Source: Chloroflexota bacterium
Lineage (GTDB): Bacteria; Chloroflexota; Dehalococcoidia; Lucifugimonadales; Lucifugimonadaceae
NCBI GenBank assembly: GCA_016189845.1
Contig: JACPRT010000059.1
Location: 1 to 5,472 of the forward strand
Length of the DNA: 5,472 nucleotides
Direction: 5' to 3'
Each line of letters begins with the position of its first letter. Within the stretch, counting starts at the first letter, position 1. Below the pieces are notes generated by a model. That model made no database searches, was not told the origin of the DNA, and saw nothing but the letters and a program-made list of their open reading frames with translations. A program made the translations under genes and the position numbers. Shown here in pieces: positions 1-5,472 of this stretch.

Positions 1-97
1 ATTCGGGGTACGCTCGGAGATAGATGTCTACATGGGTCCCGACGGCCCCGAAGTGACTACCGAACGCCAGGCGGAGATTGTCATCCTGGAGATATAG
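1..97 (+). CDS. C-terminal end of an unidentified protein, cut by the left window edge
   Basis: The reading frame enters at base 2 (TTC) and runs 31 codons to TAG at 95-97. The visible peptide contains RSEIDVYMGPDGPEV and ends in EIVILEI, with alternating hydrophobic and charged residues as in an edge beta strand. The frame is open from the window edge, and a well-formed ribosome binding site for the next gene follows 27 bases after the stop, so a real gene end is likely. The ending is loosely like the last strands of hot-dog-fold acyl dehydratases (MaoC type), which often close with a polar turn and a beta strand. That resemblance is weak, so I do not assign a function. It probably lies in one transcription unit with the membrane gene that follows. 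Confidence 0.5.
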   Translation, partial: FGVRSEIDVYMGPDGPEVTTERQAEIVILEI

Positions 98-124
98 CAG
101 ACGCTGTCACCCGGAAAATTTGGT

Positions 125-130
125 GGAGGG
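125..130 (+). promoter_or_regulatory. Shine-Dalgarno site (GGAGGG) that fixes a GTG start
   Basis: GGAGGG lies 8 bases upstream of the GTG at 139-141. The strength and spacing of this site are the main reason for choosing GTG 139 as the start. It sits in the only gap (98-138) between the two plus-strand genes. I see no convincing promoter in that gap. Confidence 0.6.
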
Positions 131-138
131 AGAGCGCC

Positions 139-408
139 GTGTGGTTCAAGTCGATGTTCGCAATCCCGGCGGCAGGACTCGGATTTTTCTTCAGCGCCTG
201 GCTTCTGATGCTCTTCGGGGGCATCCTGGCCGACGACCTCGGCACGAAGCCGTTTGGTTACACGACCTCCATGCTGGCGACCATTGCGCTGTGGCTCGTG
301 ACGGCGCCCGTGATCGGCGCGATCTCGAGGTCGCAAATGGTCCCATTCGTGGTCCGGTCATCTGCCCGATGGAAGACGGTGGACTCCACTTCCCGAACGG
401 AGCCGTAG
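139..408 (+). CDS. Small membrane protein, N-terminal part of an apparently interrupted gene
   Basis: It starts at GTG 139, 8 bases after GGAGGG, and stops at TAG 406-408 (89 residues). Residues about 7-31 (FFFSAWLLMLFGGILA region) and 44-62 (MLATIALWLVTAPVIGAI region) are two clear hydrophobic membrane spans joined by a short polar loop, ADDLGTKPFGYTT. After residue 63 the protein becomes polar, Ser/Arg-rich and less convincing. The same frame continues beyond the TAG with another hydrophobic stretch and a Gly-rich tail, so the intact gene may be about 150 codons with three spans. I do not recognise the family and assign no function. The strand is opposite to the operon on its right. The strong ribosome site, the membrane spans and high G/C at third positions argue for a real gene. 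Confidence 0.6.
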   Translation: MWFKSMFAIPAAGLGFFFSAWLLMLFGGILADDLGTKPFGYTTSMLATIALWLVTAPVIGAISRSQMVPFVVRSSARWKTVDSTSRTEP

Positions 409-525
409 GTCCGCCGTACGATACCCGGCCGGCCCGCGCACGGCATCGTGATGGCCGGCGTCATCAACGCGGTCGCGATCGTCGTACGGCAGGGCGTGAG
501 CGGGCTCGCGTCCGCCATCAGCGGT

Positions 526-579
526 ATCGGCGGCCAGGCCGGGATCGGCGGCCAGGCCGGGATCGGCGGTCAAGCCGGG
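526..579 (+). repeat. Three tandem copies of an 18-bp unit
   Basis: The unit is ATCGGCGGCCAGGCCGGG. Copies at 526-543 and 544-561 are identical, and the copy at 562-579 differs at two bases, both third-position changes that keep the peptide the same. In the plus-strand frame of the interrupted membrane gene the repeats encode (IGGQAG)x3. The period is a whole number of codons and the variation is synonymous, which fits a coding repeat rather than a structural array. Confidence 0.85.
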
Positions 580-589
580 ACCTCCGGCT
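573..589. terminator. Short inverted repeat at the convergent gene junction, possible weak terminator
   Basis: AGCCGG at 573-578 pairs with CCGGCT at 584-589 around a 5-base loop (GACCT). It lies exactly where the plus-strand frame and the minus-strand dehydrogenase gene end. No run of T follows on either strand, so a standard intrinsic terminator is not supported. It could also be a by-product of the GC-rich repeat next to it. Confidence 0.25.
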
Positions 590-1667
590 AAATCAACGCG
601 GGGACACCCAGCTCCGCAGCCTTCGATCGCATGCTTGCGACGATCGACTTGTGGAGCGGGATCCCGTTCGCGCTCCGTTCCTTGTAAATTTCGTGTTCGG
701 GGTCCCCGGCGACCAGCACCTTGTCGGTACCGGGCTCAGCGGGCGTTGCGTGAAGGGCGCGGATCATCGCGTCCATCATCGACTTGAACTCGTCGATCTC
801 ACGGAACTTGCCGATGTCCATGGCGAGCATGAACGTATGGTTGTCGCCCTCCCGGCAGAGGGCGGAATAGCCGCCGCCCGATAGCACTCCGCAGAGGATG
901 TCGACCATCACGCTCAGGCCGTAGCCCTTGTGTGCGCCGCGGATGCGGTCGCCTCCCAGGGGCGCGAGCGACCAGTTGTCGCCACGCCCCGCGGGCGGCT
1001 CCTTGACCCAGTCGCCTTCGCGGTCGGCCGCCCACCCGGGCGGCAGCGGCACGCCCAGCCGGCGCGCGATGGCGATCTTGCCCATCGCGACCACGCTGGT
1101 CGCGGCGTCGTAGAGGAACGGCGGCTCCTCCCCCGCGGGAGCGCCGAAGGCGATCGGGTTGGTCCCCATCATCGCCTTCGCTCCCCCGGCCGGACGTGCG
1201 CACGGCGCACCGTTCGTCATCGCAAGTCCGATCATGTCGCGCTTCACGCACATCAGCGGGTAGTACGTCAGCATCCCGATGTGCGTCCCGTCGCGGACGG
1301 TGACCGCGCCCATCCCGGTCTGGGAAGCCTTCTCCATCGCGATCGTCATCGCAGTGTGGGCGCCGACGAATCCAAGCCCCCAGTCGTTGGTCAGCAAGGC
1401 CGACGACGGCGATTCCTGGAGGATCCGGACATTGCCCTGGGCCTTGGTCAGCCCTTTCTGGATGCGGGTCGCGTAGCCGACGACGTTGCCCGAGCCGTGC
1501 GAATCGACCCCGCGCAGGTCGGACTCCAGCAGAATGTCCGCGGTGACCTCTGCGTCGCGCTGTTGGACTTTGACGGCCCGCAGGATCTCTATCACCTGCT
1601 GGCGAAGTTCTGGCGCACGGACGACCACCGCGTCGGCCTGTTTGACTTTCAGGAAATCGAGTGCCAA
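588..1667 (-). CDS. Malate/L-lactate dehydrogenase (Ldh2) family NAD(P)-dependent oxidoreductase
   Basis: This 359-residue protein is of the usual length for the family of cytosolic NAD(P)H oxidoreductases that reduce 2-oxo acids or cyclic imines. Members include malate, ureidoglycolate, sulfolactate and 2,3-diketogulonate dehydrogenases and the DpkA ketimine reductases. Visible family motifs in order are SDLRGVDSHG (49-58, with the conserved His57), THIGM (128-132, His129), TNGAP (151-155), GTNPIAFGAPAG (168-179), YDAATSVVAMGK (186-197, Asp187), HKGYGLSVMVDILCGVLSGG (246-265) and GDPEHE (321-326). The start is TTG 1667, preceded by GGAGGT at 8 bases. The stop is TAG 590-588, overlapping a convergent stop. 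It is the last gene of the minus-strand operon, 62 bases after the TldE-like gene. The substrate cannot be read from the sequence. Its location beside an ornithine-cyclodeaminase-family gene makes a ketimine or 2-oxo acid substrate a reasonable guess. Confidence 0.93.
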   Translation of the reverse strand: MALDFLKVKQADAVVVRAPELRQQVIEILRAVKVQQRDAEVTADILLESDLRGVDSHGSGNVVGYATRIQKGLTKAQGNVRILQESPSSALLTNDWGLGFVGAHTAMTIAMEKASQTGMGAVTVRDGTHIGMLTYYPLMCVKRDMIGLAMTNGAPCARPAGGAKAMMGTNPIAFGAPAGEEPPFLYDAATSVVAMGKIAIARRLGVPLPPGWAADREGDWVKEPPAGRGDNWSLAPLGGDRIRGAHKGYGLSVMVDILCGVLSGGGYSALCREGDNHTFMLAMDIGKFREIDEFKSMMDAMIRALHATPAEPGTDKVLVAGDPEHEIYKERSANGIPLHKSIVASMRSKAAELGVPALI

Positions 1668-1675
1668 GTCTGTTG

Positions 1676-1681
1676 ACCTCC
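1676..1681 (-). promoter_or_regulatory. Shine-Dalgarno site (GGAGGT) that supports a TTG start
   Basis: On the minus strand GGAGGT is followed by 8 bases and then TTG at 1667-1665. There is no ATG nearby in frame, and the next possible start, a GTG at codon 14, has no such site. This makes TTG the best start for the Ldh2-type gene. Confidence 0.65.
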
Positions 1682-1696
1682 GGCCTCACCTCCGGC
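1676..1696 (-). repeat. Direct repeat duplicating the Shine-Dalgarno element
   Basis: On the minus strand GCCGGAGGT occurs twice, at 1696-1688 and 1684-1676, with a 12-base period. Each copy contains a full GGAGGT. Only the second is correctly placed for the TTG start at 1667; the first is 20 bases upstream of it and has no start codon at a suitable distance. Confidence 0.6.
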
Positions 1697-1701
1697 GCTT
1701 C

Positions 1702-1724
1702 CCGCCGAAGTCTGTTTCGGGCGG
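1702..1724 (-). other. Intergenic hairpin between the TldE-like and Ldh2-type genes
   Basis: Read on the minus strand, CCGC-C-CGAA pairs with TTCG-GCGG (8 pairs with one bulged C) around the loop ACAGAC. It begins 5 bases after the TAA stop of the upstream gene. No U-run follows, so it is not a standard terminator. It could protect the upstream mRNA 3' end or set the relative expression of the last gene. It ends 20 bases before the first Shine-Dalgarno-like element is complete. Confidence 0.4.
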
Positions 1725-1729
1725 AGAGC

Positions 1730-3292
1730 TTACACCGACTCCATGTAGCCCGCGATCTCGTTGATCGAAACTCCCCGCACGGCGACTGCTGGCGCGTACA
1801 CGATCTGGTCGGCCGCCCAGAGGATCGTCCCCTGCCGCTCCGCGGTGACTCCGATCACGTTCTGGAGCACCTTGTGCGTGTTGTGGTTGATGCGAAGGGA
1901 GTTCGGCTTGATGGCCTCGGCCAGCTTGCCGTCACGGATCACGAACGAGTCACCGATGACCGTGCACGTGAAGTCGCCGGTCGAGAAGCCGTTGACGGGG
2001 TACGTGTACCAGATGCGGCCGATATAGAGCCCGTTCTTGACCTTCCCCAGCAGGTCTTCCCGGTTCTCCCGGGCCGAGCTTTCGATGACCACGTTGGTGG
2101 CGGAGACGCCGGGTGAAGAGTCGAAATGGCGCCCTCCCCCGCGTCCAAACCTGAATCCGTTTCGTGGGGCCATCGCTGCCCGGTGCTGTCGAGGGTCCGC
2201 GCCCAGCTTTTCGGCAGCTTTCTTGTCGCGCAGGATCCGCTGGAACTCGTAGTCGTTCGACAGCAGGCCCACAAGCTCGCCGTCCCGTATCAGGTCGGTC
2301 CGGCCGGTGGGCAGGCCCTCGCAGGTGATCCGCTTGCTCGCCGCCAGCCCACGAGTGGCGCCGTCGTCGTAGACGTTGAACCCGCTTGCGGCGATGCGCT
2401 GTCCGAACTTGCCGGCAAACGGCGTCGCCCCGGCGTAGAAGAGCTCGAGGCTCAGGCCCGGAATCACCAGGTTGTGGAAGATGTCGGTGATCGCCTGCGG
2501 GCCGAAGATGACGTCGTACTGTCCGCCAGGGGCGCGCTTTCCGTTGACCGACGCGATTGCCCCGCGCGCGGCCTGCCGGCCAGCCTGCGCAAAATCGGTC
2601 TCGATGCTCGTGCCGACCACACAGCCGCCGCCCTTGGCCGCCCGCGACTCGATCATGGCGGTCGTGAACGACATCACGAGAGTCGACTGGTCCGATTGCG
2701 GTTTCGGCATGTGGGACGACGCGATCGCCATCCGCTCCTGCAGCATCGTGACGTCGCCGCCCAGGATCAGGCCCAGCCCGGCCAGCTTCGACCGATCGCC
2801 GCCAGCGAGCCCGAGCAGCTCCTCGGACGATTCGAATACGTCGAGTGCGCCTTCGAGCGTCCGCCAGCCGGCATCGACCAGGTGGTCGGCCGAGATGCTC
2901 ATCAGCCGTTCGTCGTGGTAGTTCTCGAGGACCGGCCGCGCCCCGGGCTGTGGCTTCGGGAGCGAGACGAAGTCGGGGTCGGCGACCGCCCCTTCCCGGG
3001 CCTTGCGTAGCGCTTCGTCGACCGCAGGCGCCGAGATGTCGCTCGACTCGCTGCCAAAACCGTTCCGGCGGCCGTCCGGGCCCTTGAATACGGCTCGGAT
3101 GCCGACCCCGAGATTCTCCACCGATTTTGGCTCTTCCAGCCCGTTGGATGGGACGTGCGACGTGTAGTTGAGCCGGGTGATCAGCGTCCCGTTCTCCGAG
3201 ACGAAGACCTCGGCTTCCTCGACGCCGGGGGCGGCAAGCGCCCGCTTCAGGCCGGCCTCGGCCGCCTTCTCGAGTTCCTTCATCGTCTTCAT
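1730..3292 (-). CDS. tldE: TldE/PmbA-type subunit of a TldD/TldE metalloprotease
   Basis: This 520-residue protein belongs to the PmbA/TldD (modulator of DNA gyrase) family, longer than E. coli PmbA at about 450. It has no HExxxH zinc motif, as is normal for the TldE/PmbA subunit, which completes the heterodimer while TldD carries the zinc site. Visible features are an N-terminal region with EVFVSENGTLITRLNY (28-43), a central core around GQYDVIFGPQAITDIFHNLV (257-276), FAGKFGQRIAASGFNVYDDG (292-311), and ITCEGLPTGRTDLIRDGEL (322-340). The C-terminal signature TGDFTCTVIGDSFVIRDGKL (438-457) matches the family pattern of TGDFS-like sequence followed by an exposed enzyme-generated strand, and NEIAGYMESV closes the protein. 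The ATG at 3292 overlaps the TldD stop as ATGA, with no strong ribosome site, so translational coupling is likely. A second ATG three codons in is an alternative start. The partner is the adjacent TldD-like protein. Confidence 0.88.
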   Translation of the reverse strand: MKTMKELEKAAEAGLKRALAAPGVEEAEVFVSENGTLITRLNYTSHVPSNGLEEPKSVENLGVGIRAVFKGPDGRRNGFGSESSDISAPAVDEALRKAREGAVADPDFVSLPKPQPGARPVLENYHDERLMSISADHLVDAGWRTLEGALDVFESSEELLGLAGGDRSKLAGLGLILGGDVTMLQERMAIASSHMPKPQSDQSTLVMSFTTAMIESRAAKGGGCVVGTSIETDFAQAGRQAARGAIASVNGKRAPGGQYDVIFGPQAITDIFHNLVIPGLSLELFYAGATPFAGKFGQRIAASGFNVYDDGATRGLAASKRITCEGLPTGRTDLIRDGELVGLLSNDYEFQRILRDKKAAEKLGADPRQHRAAMAPRNGFRFGRGGGRHFDSSPGVSATNVVIESSARENREDLLGKVKNGLYIGRIWYTYPVNGFSTGDFTCTVIGDSFVIRDGKLAEAIKPNSLRINHNTHKVLQNVIGVTAERQGTILWAADQIVYAPAVAVRGVSINEIAGYMESV

Positions 3293-4860
3293 GACGACGC
3301 CCCGGTCACTACCGCCCGGCCGCGGAACGTGGGTCCGCCATTGCTCATGCGTTTGGCCTGCATCGGCTGCCCCTTGCCGCAGTTTGGCACCGGGTACAGG
3401 CGCCAGTCGTTGCCCATGGCGTCGATGCTCATGAAGAAGTCCCGGGTATCGGCCATGATGCCCCCGTCGCGGTAAAGCTGTCCCAGCTGGCCGTTCTTGA
3501 TCTCGAACACCTTAATCGCAGAAATCCTAAAATTCTCGCGGGACTCGGCGATCGACGGGATGCGGTGTCCCGCGATGTAGTAGCCGTGGTCGACCTCCGC
3601 CAGGATGCGGGCGGGGTCGTCGCTGCCGGCCGCGATCGTCGTGTTAGTCATCCGTATGAGCGGCACGAACGTCGCGTCGGTAGCCCTGCATGAGCCGTTG
3701 GGCGGCACGCCAAACAGAGCGGCGGTCTGCCGGTTGTTCACGAACTCCTCGTAGACTCCGTTCCGGATGTGGTACGCACGCTTCGCAGGCGTGCCTTCGT
3801 GGTCGTACAGGTAGTGCCCGAACCCCTCGATCGTCGGATCGGAAAAGGCGGTCAGCTTGAAAGAACCGACCCGCTTGCCCCGCATGTCGTCGCCCAGCCC
3901 CTTCAGGAACCAGCTGCGTCCGGCGTAGGCGGTCTCGTACTTGAGCGCGCGGTCGAGCTCCGACGGGTGGCCGATGATCTCGTGCGAGATGAGTGCCGCG
4001 AAGTGCGGGTCCACGACGACCGTGACGGGGCCCTCCGTGGTCTTCATGGGCGGGGCGGCGCACGTCTCGACCGTGTCCTTGCCGAGATGCCTGGCGAAGT
4101 CGTGGAGCCCCGGTTGCTGGATAGGCCCGGAGTCGATTCCCTCTTCGAGGATCTCCCAGCCCCGCTGGTGCCCCAGGGAGTCGTAGAACTCCAGGTTCCC
4201 GTTGGGCCCGTGGGCGACGACGAAGACGATCGCCTCGGTCTGGGCGTAGGTGTTGTCGATGTCGATGCCTTCCGAACCGACGAACAGCTCACGGATGATG
4301 GTGGTCGACGCGCCGACGACGTTGTAGACCACCGATTGATCGAGACCGCCGATCAGCTTCGAGCCATCGAGCGTGGCCTCCTGGACCGTGCCAAGGGCGA
4401 CCGACATCGGGTCGACCTTATAAGTCGCAGGAATGGTCTTCTGGTCGATGCGGACGGGCGCCCACTCGAGCGATGCGATCGAAGAGCCCGCGGCCGTAAA
4501 CCTCGACTTCACGCGCACCTTCGCGTCCGCGCTGGCTACCGCCCGGGCATGCGCGGTCGCGAGCGATTCCTTGAGGATCGAGTCGAACCGGCCGACGTCG
4601 GACGTCCCAAGCTGCTTGCCGACGTATCCCGACGCCAGGGCGCCCTTGCCAGCCAGGGCGTGGACGCCTATGGCAAAGCCATAATCCTCACCTGCCCGCT
4701 TGACGTTGCCGTTCTCCGCGACCGCGCCCTTGCCGACGCCAATCTCGATCCGGACGTCGCATTCGCGCATGTGGGGCAGCTTCGCGCCGTATGCCGTCAC
4801 GACCTCGCGCGCGATCGTGCGGGCGCGGTCCAGAAACTCGATCCCGACCCTCATTGCCAT
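3289..4860 (-). CDS. tldD: TldD-type zinc metalloprotease subunit
   Basis: This 523-residue protein is the catalytic half of a TldD/TldE pair, a cytosolic heterodimeric zinc protease. In E. coli it trims unfolded peptides, matures microcin B17 and degrades the CcdA antitoxin. The zinc motif HExxxH is present as HEIIGH at residues 293-298, inside DPHFAALISHEIIGHPSELD. The family's third ligand is a late cysteine, and C494 in NCGKGQPM occupies the matching place. FSDPTIEGFGHYLYDHEGTP (339-358) corresponds to the conserved DDEGTP region of the active-site cleft. The site therefore looks intact. Two starts are possible: ATG 4860 or ATG 4854. Both lie behind GAGGATGAGG, and the first is chosen as the longer. 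The gene begins 6 bases after the stop of the cyclodeaminase-family gene and overlaps the next gene by 4 bases. The natural substrate is unknown. E. coli TldD is shorter, at about 480 residues. Confidence 0.92.
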   Translation of the reverse strand: MAMRVGIEFLDRARTIAREVVTAYGAKLPHMRECDVRIEIGVGKGAVAENGNVKRAGEDYGFAIGVHALAGKGALASGYVGKQLGTSDVGRFDSILKESLATAHARAVASADAKVRVKSRFTAAGSSIASLEWAPVRIDQKTIPATYKVDPMSVALGTVQEATLDGSKLIGGLDQSVVYNVVGASTTIIRELFVGSEGIDIDNTYAQTEAIVFVVAHGPNGNLEFYDSLGHQRGWEILEEGIDSGPIQQPGLHDFARHLGKDTVETCAAPPMKTTEGPVTVVVDPHFAALISHEIIGHPSELDRALKYETAYAGRSWFLKGLGDDMRGKRVGSFKLTAFSDPTIEGFGHYLYDHEGTPAKRAYHIRNGVYEEFVNNRQTAALFGVPPNGSCRATDATFVPLIRMTNTTIAAGSDDPARILAEVDHGYYIAGHRIPSIAESRENFRISAIKVFEIKNGQLGQLYRDGGIMADTRDFFMSIDAMGNDWRLYPVPNCGKGQPMQAKRMSNGGPTFRGRAVVTGASS

Positions 4861-4864
4861 GCAA

Positions 4865-4874
4865 CCTCATCCTC
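4865..4874 (-). promoter_or_regulatory. Double Shine-Dalgarno site (GAGGATGAGG) before the TldD-type gene
   Basis: Two GAGG cores lie in this stretch on the minus strand, 10 and 4 bases before ATG 4860. The nearer core is 10 bases before ATG 4854, so the site does not decide between the two starts. The stretch overlaps the last codons and stop (4869-4867) of the preceding gene, consistent with coupled translation. An ATG at 4870, between the cores, opens only a short out-of-frame reading frame. Confidence 0.5.
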
Positions 4875-5472
4875 GAGCCTGGGCAGGCACCTGCATTCCG
4901 ATGCCTTGCTCCCTGGCCATTTCGTTTAGACGGGCAGCTACTGCGATGTCCTCCAGGGCCACGCCCTGGGATTCGAACAACGTGATCTGCTGGTCTGACG
5001 TCCGCCCCGGCGCGCGGCCGAGAATCACGTCGCCGAGCTCATGGACCCGGCCCCACGTCAGCCTGCCGGTCTCCATTGCGCGCATGAGTTCTGCGCACTC
5101 GACCCTGGCTTGGGCGACGTCGTCGGTGGCGATCACATCTGACATGACGACCGCCTGCGTGTCGAGCTCGCGGCGCAGCCACGAGTTCGCGCCCGAGGCA
5201 TTGATGTGCATGCCCGGCGCGAGCATCTCACCTCCCAGCACGGGCTCGGTGGCGCCTGTGATCGTCACCACGATGTCGGCGCCGTCGACGCACGCCTCTA
5301 TCGATACGGCGGGCAGCACTTTGATCCCAAGCGCCTCGCTCATCTCGCGGGCGAACGACTCTCGGTTTGGCTCGGTCCTGCTGAATACCCTGGCCGCCGA
5401 CACGGGCCGCACGGCTGCGATCGCGGCGAGCTGGGTGCGTGCCTGGTATCCGGCCCCGATGACCGCGACCGA
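4867..5472 (-). CDS. Ornithine cyclodeaminase/mu-crystallin family NAD(P)-dependent oxidoreductase, N-terminus missing
   Basis: The frame is open to the right edge, giving 201 visible residues of a family usually about 310-330 long. The visible part starts at the Rossmann motif GAGYQARTQL (residues 6-15), the family GxGxQA nucleotide-binding loop. It continues with ADIVVTITGATEPVL, GMHINASGANSWLRRELD, and a C-terminal ELGDVILGRAPGR...ITLFESQGVALEDIA block. All are hallmark segments. True ornithine cyclodeaminases have a GGDCPGKTEL-type segment with a catalytic Asp where this protein has SGANSWLRREL. It is therefore more likely an imino-acid (ketimine) reductase or amino-acid dehydrogenase than ornithine cyclodeaminase itself. 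A GTG at 5412 could look like a start but lies after the Rossmann loop. The stop is TGA 4869-4867, 6 bases before the TldD-type start. As the first visible gene it may share a promoter located beyond the window. Confidence 0.92.
   Translation of the reverse strand, partial: SVAVIGAGYQARTQLAAIAAVRPVSAARVFSRTEPNRESFAREMSEALGIKVLPAVSIEACVDGADIVVTITGATEPVLGGEMLAPGMHINASGANSWLRRELDTQAVVMSDVIATDDVAQARVECAELMRAMETGRLTWGRVHELGDVILGRAPGRTSDQQITLFESQGVALEDIAVAARLNEMAREQGIGMQVPAQARG

Larger units (their letters stand above)
409..591 (+). pseudogene. In-frame continuation of the membrane-protein gene past the TAG stop
   Basis: After the TAG at 406-408 the same frame stays open for 60 codons to TAA 589-591. 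It encodes a basic linker (VRRTIPGRPA), a hydrophobic segment (GIVMAGVINAVAIVV, about codons 102-116 counted from GTG 139), and a tail of three IGGQAG repeats ending in TSG. Third codon positions are almost all G or C, as in the first half. No ribosome site precedes the internal GTG 448 or ATG 451, so independent translation is not supported. The TAA overlaps the stop codon of the convergent gene, the kind of tail-to-tail junction expected of a true gene end. The gene may be a recent pseudogene, carry a sequencing error, or be read through. Two compensating frameshifts between about 325 and 440 are also possible. Confidence 0.45.

Noticed and set aside
358..573. Minus-strand frame with an AADPGL-type peptide repeat
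   Set aside because: The repeat is just the reverse complement of the 18-bp tandem units, which read better on the plus strand.
526..579. CRISPR-like array
   Set aside because: The copies abut with no spacers and the unit is only 18 bp.
78..884. Plus-strand open frame crossing both the membrane gene and the end of the Ldh2-type gene
   Set aside because: It overlaps two better-supported frames and is Arg-rich. A short stretch (about 324-430) reads somewhat protein-like, so it is kept only as a possible frameshift alternative for the interrupted gene.
930..1676. Plus-strand open frame opposite the Ldh2-type gene
   Set aside because: Antisense shadow rich in Arg, His and Asp, with no domain signs.
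799..1689. Second minus-strand open frame overlapping the Ldh2-type gene in another frame
   Set aside because: The translation is mostly Arg/Gly/Pro low-complexity sequence. The overlapping frame carries all the Ldh2 motifs.
2126..3010. Long plus-strand open frame opposite the TldE-type gene
   Set aside because: Shadow of the real minus-strand gene, with no recognisable motif or ribosome site.
3769..4929. Long open frame on the plus strand opposite the TldD-type gene (386 codons)
   Set aside because: It is antisense to a gene with clear family motifs. The translation is Arg/Asp/Val-rich without domains, a usual shadow of GC-rich coding DNA.
5410..5412. GTG as the start of the cyclodeaminase-family gene
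   Set aside because: The frame continues upstream through the GAGYQA Rossmann motif to the window edge, so the true start is outside.

Overview
The window is GC-rich DNA (roughly 60-65% by eye) with strong G/C preference at third codon positions and almost no intergenic space. This suggests a high-GC environmental bacterium. The gene set (paired TldD/TldE-like proteins, an Ldh2-type dehydrogenase and an ornithine-cyclodeaminase-family enzyme) is common in uncultured soil or marine groups such as Chloroflexota or similar lineages. Nothing here fixes the taxon, so that placement is a weak guess.

Layout. Left end, plus strand: the last 31 codons of an unidentified gene (1-97), then a small membrane-protein gene that starts with GTG at 139 behind a good ribosome binding site. 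Its reading frame meets a TAG at 406-408. The same frame then continues with coding-like composition to a TAA at 589-591, and its tail holds three copies of an 18-bp tandem repeat. I read this as one roughly 150-codon gene interrupted by a stop. Its final TAA overlaps the stop codon of the convergent minus-strand operon.

The rest, minus strand and transcribed right to left, is a compact four-gene operon. It contains an ornithine cyclodeaminase/mu-crystallin family oxidoreductase (5472-4867, N-terminus beyond the right edge), a TldD-type metalloprotease subunit (4860-3289) with HEIIGH zinc motif, a TldE/PmbA-type partner subunit (3292-1730) and a malate/L-lactate dehydrogenase (Ldh2) family enzyme (1667-588) with a TTG start. 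The first two genes are 6 nt apart and the second and third overlap by ATGA. The last gene follows a 62-nt gap holding a hairpin and a duplicated Shine-Dalgarno-like element.

How they may work together: TldD and TldE form a heterodimeric zinc protease acting on unstructured peptides, including leader removal from some ribosomal peptides. The two flanking enzymes are from unrelated NAD(P)H-dependent families that both contain cyclic ketimine (pyrroline-/piperideine-2-carboxylate) reductases. A peptide or modified-amino-acid catabolic operon is therefore plausible, but this is inference. I found no RNA genes, insertion sequences or CRISPR arrays.
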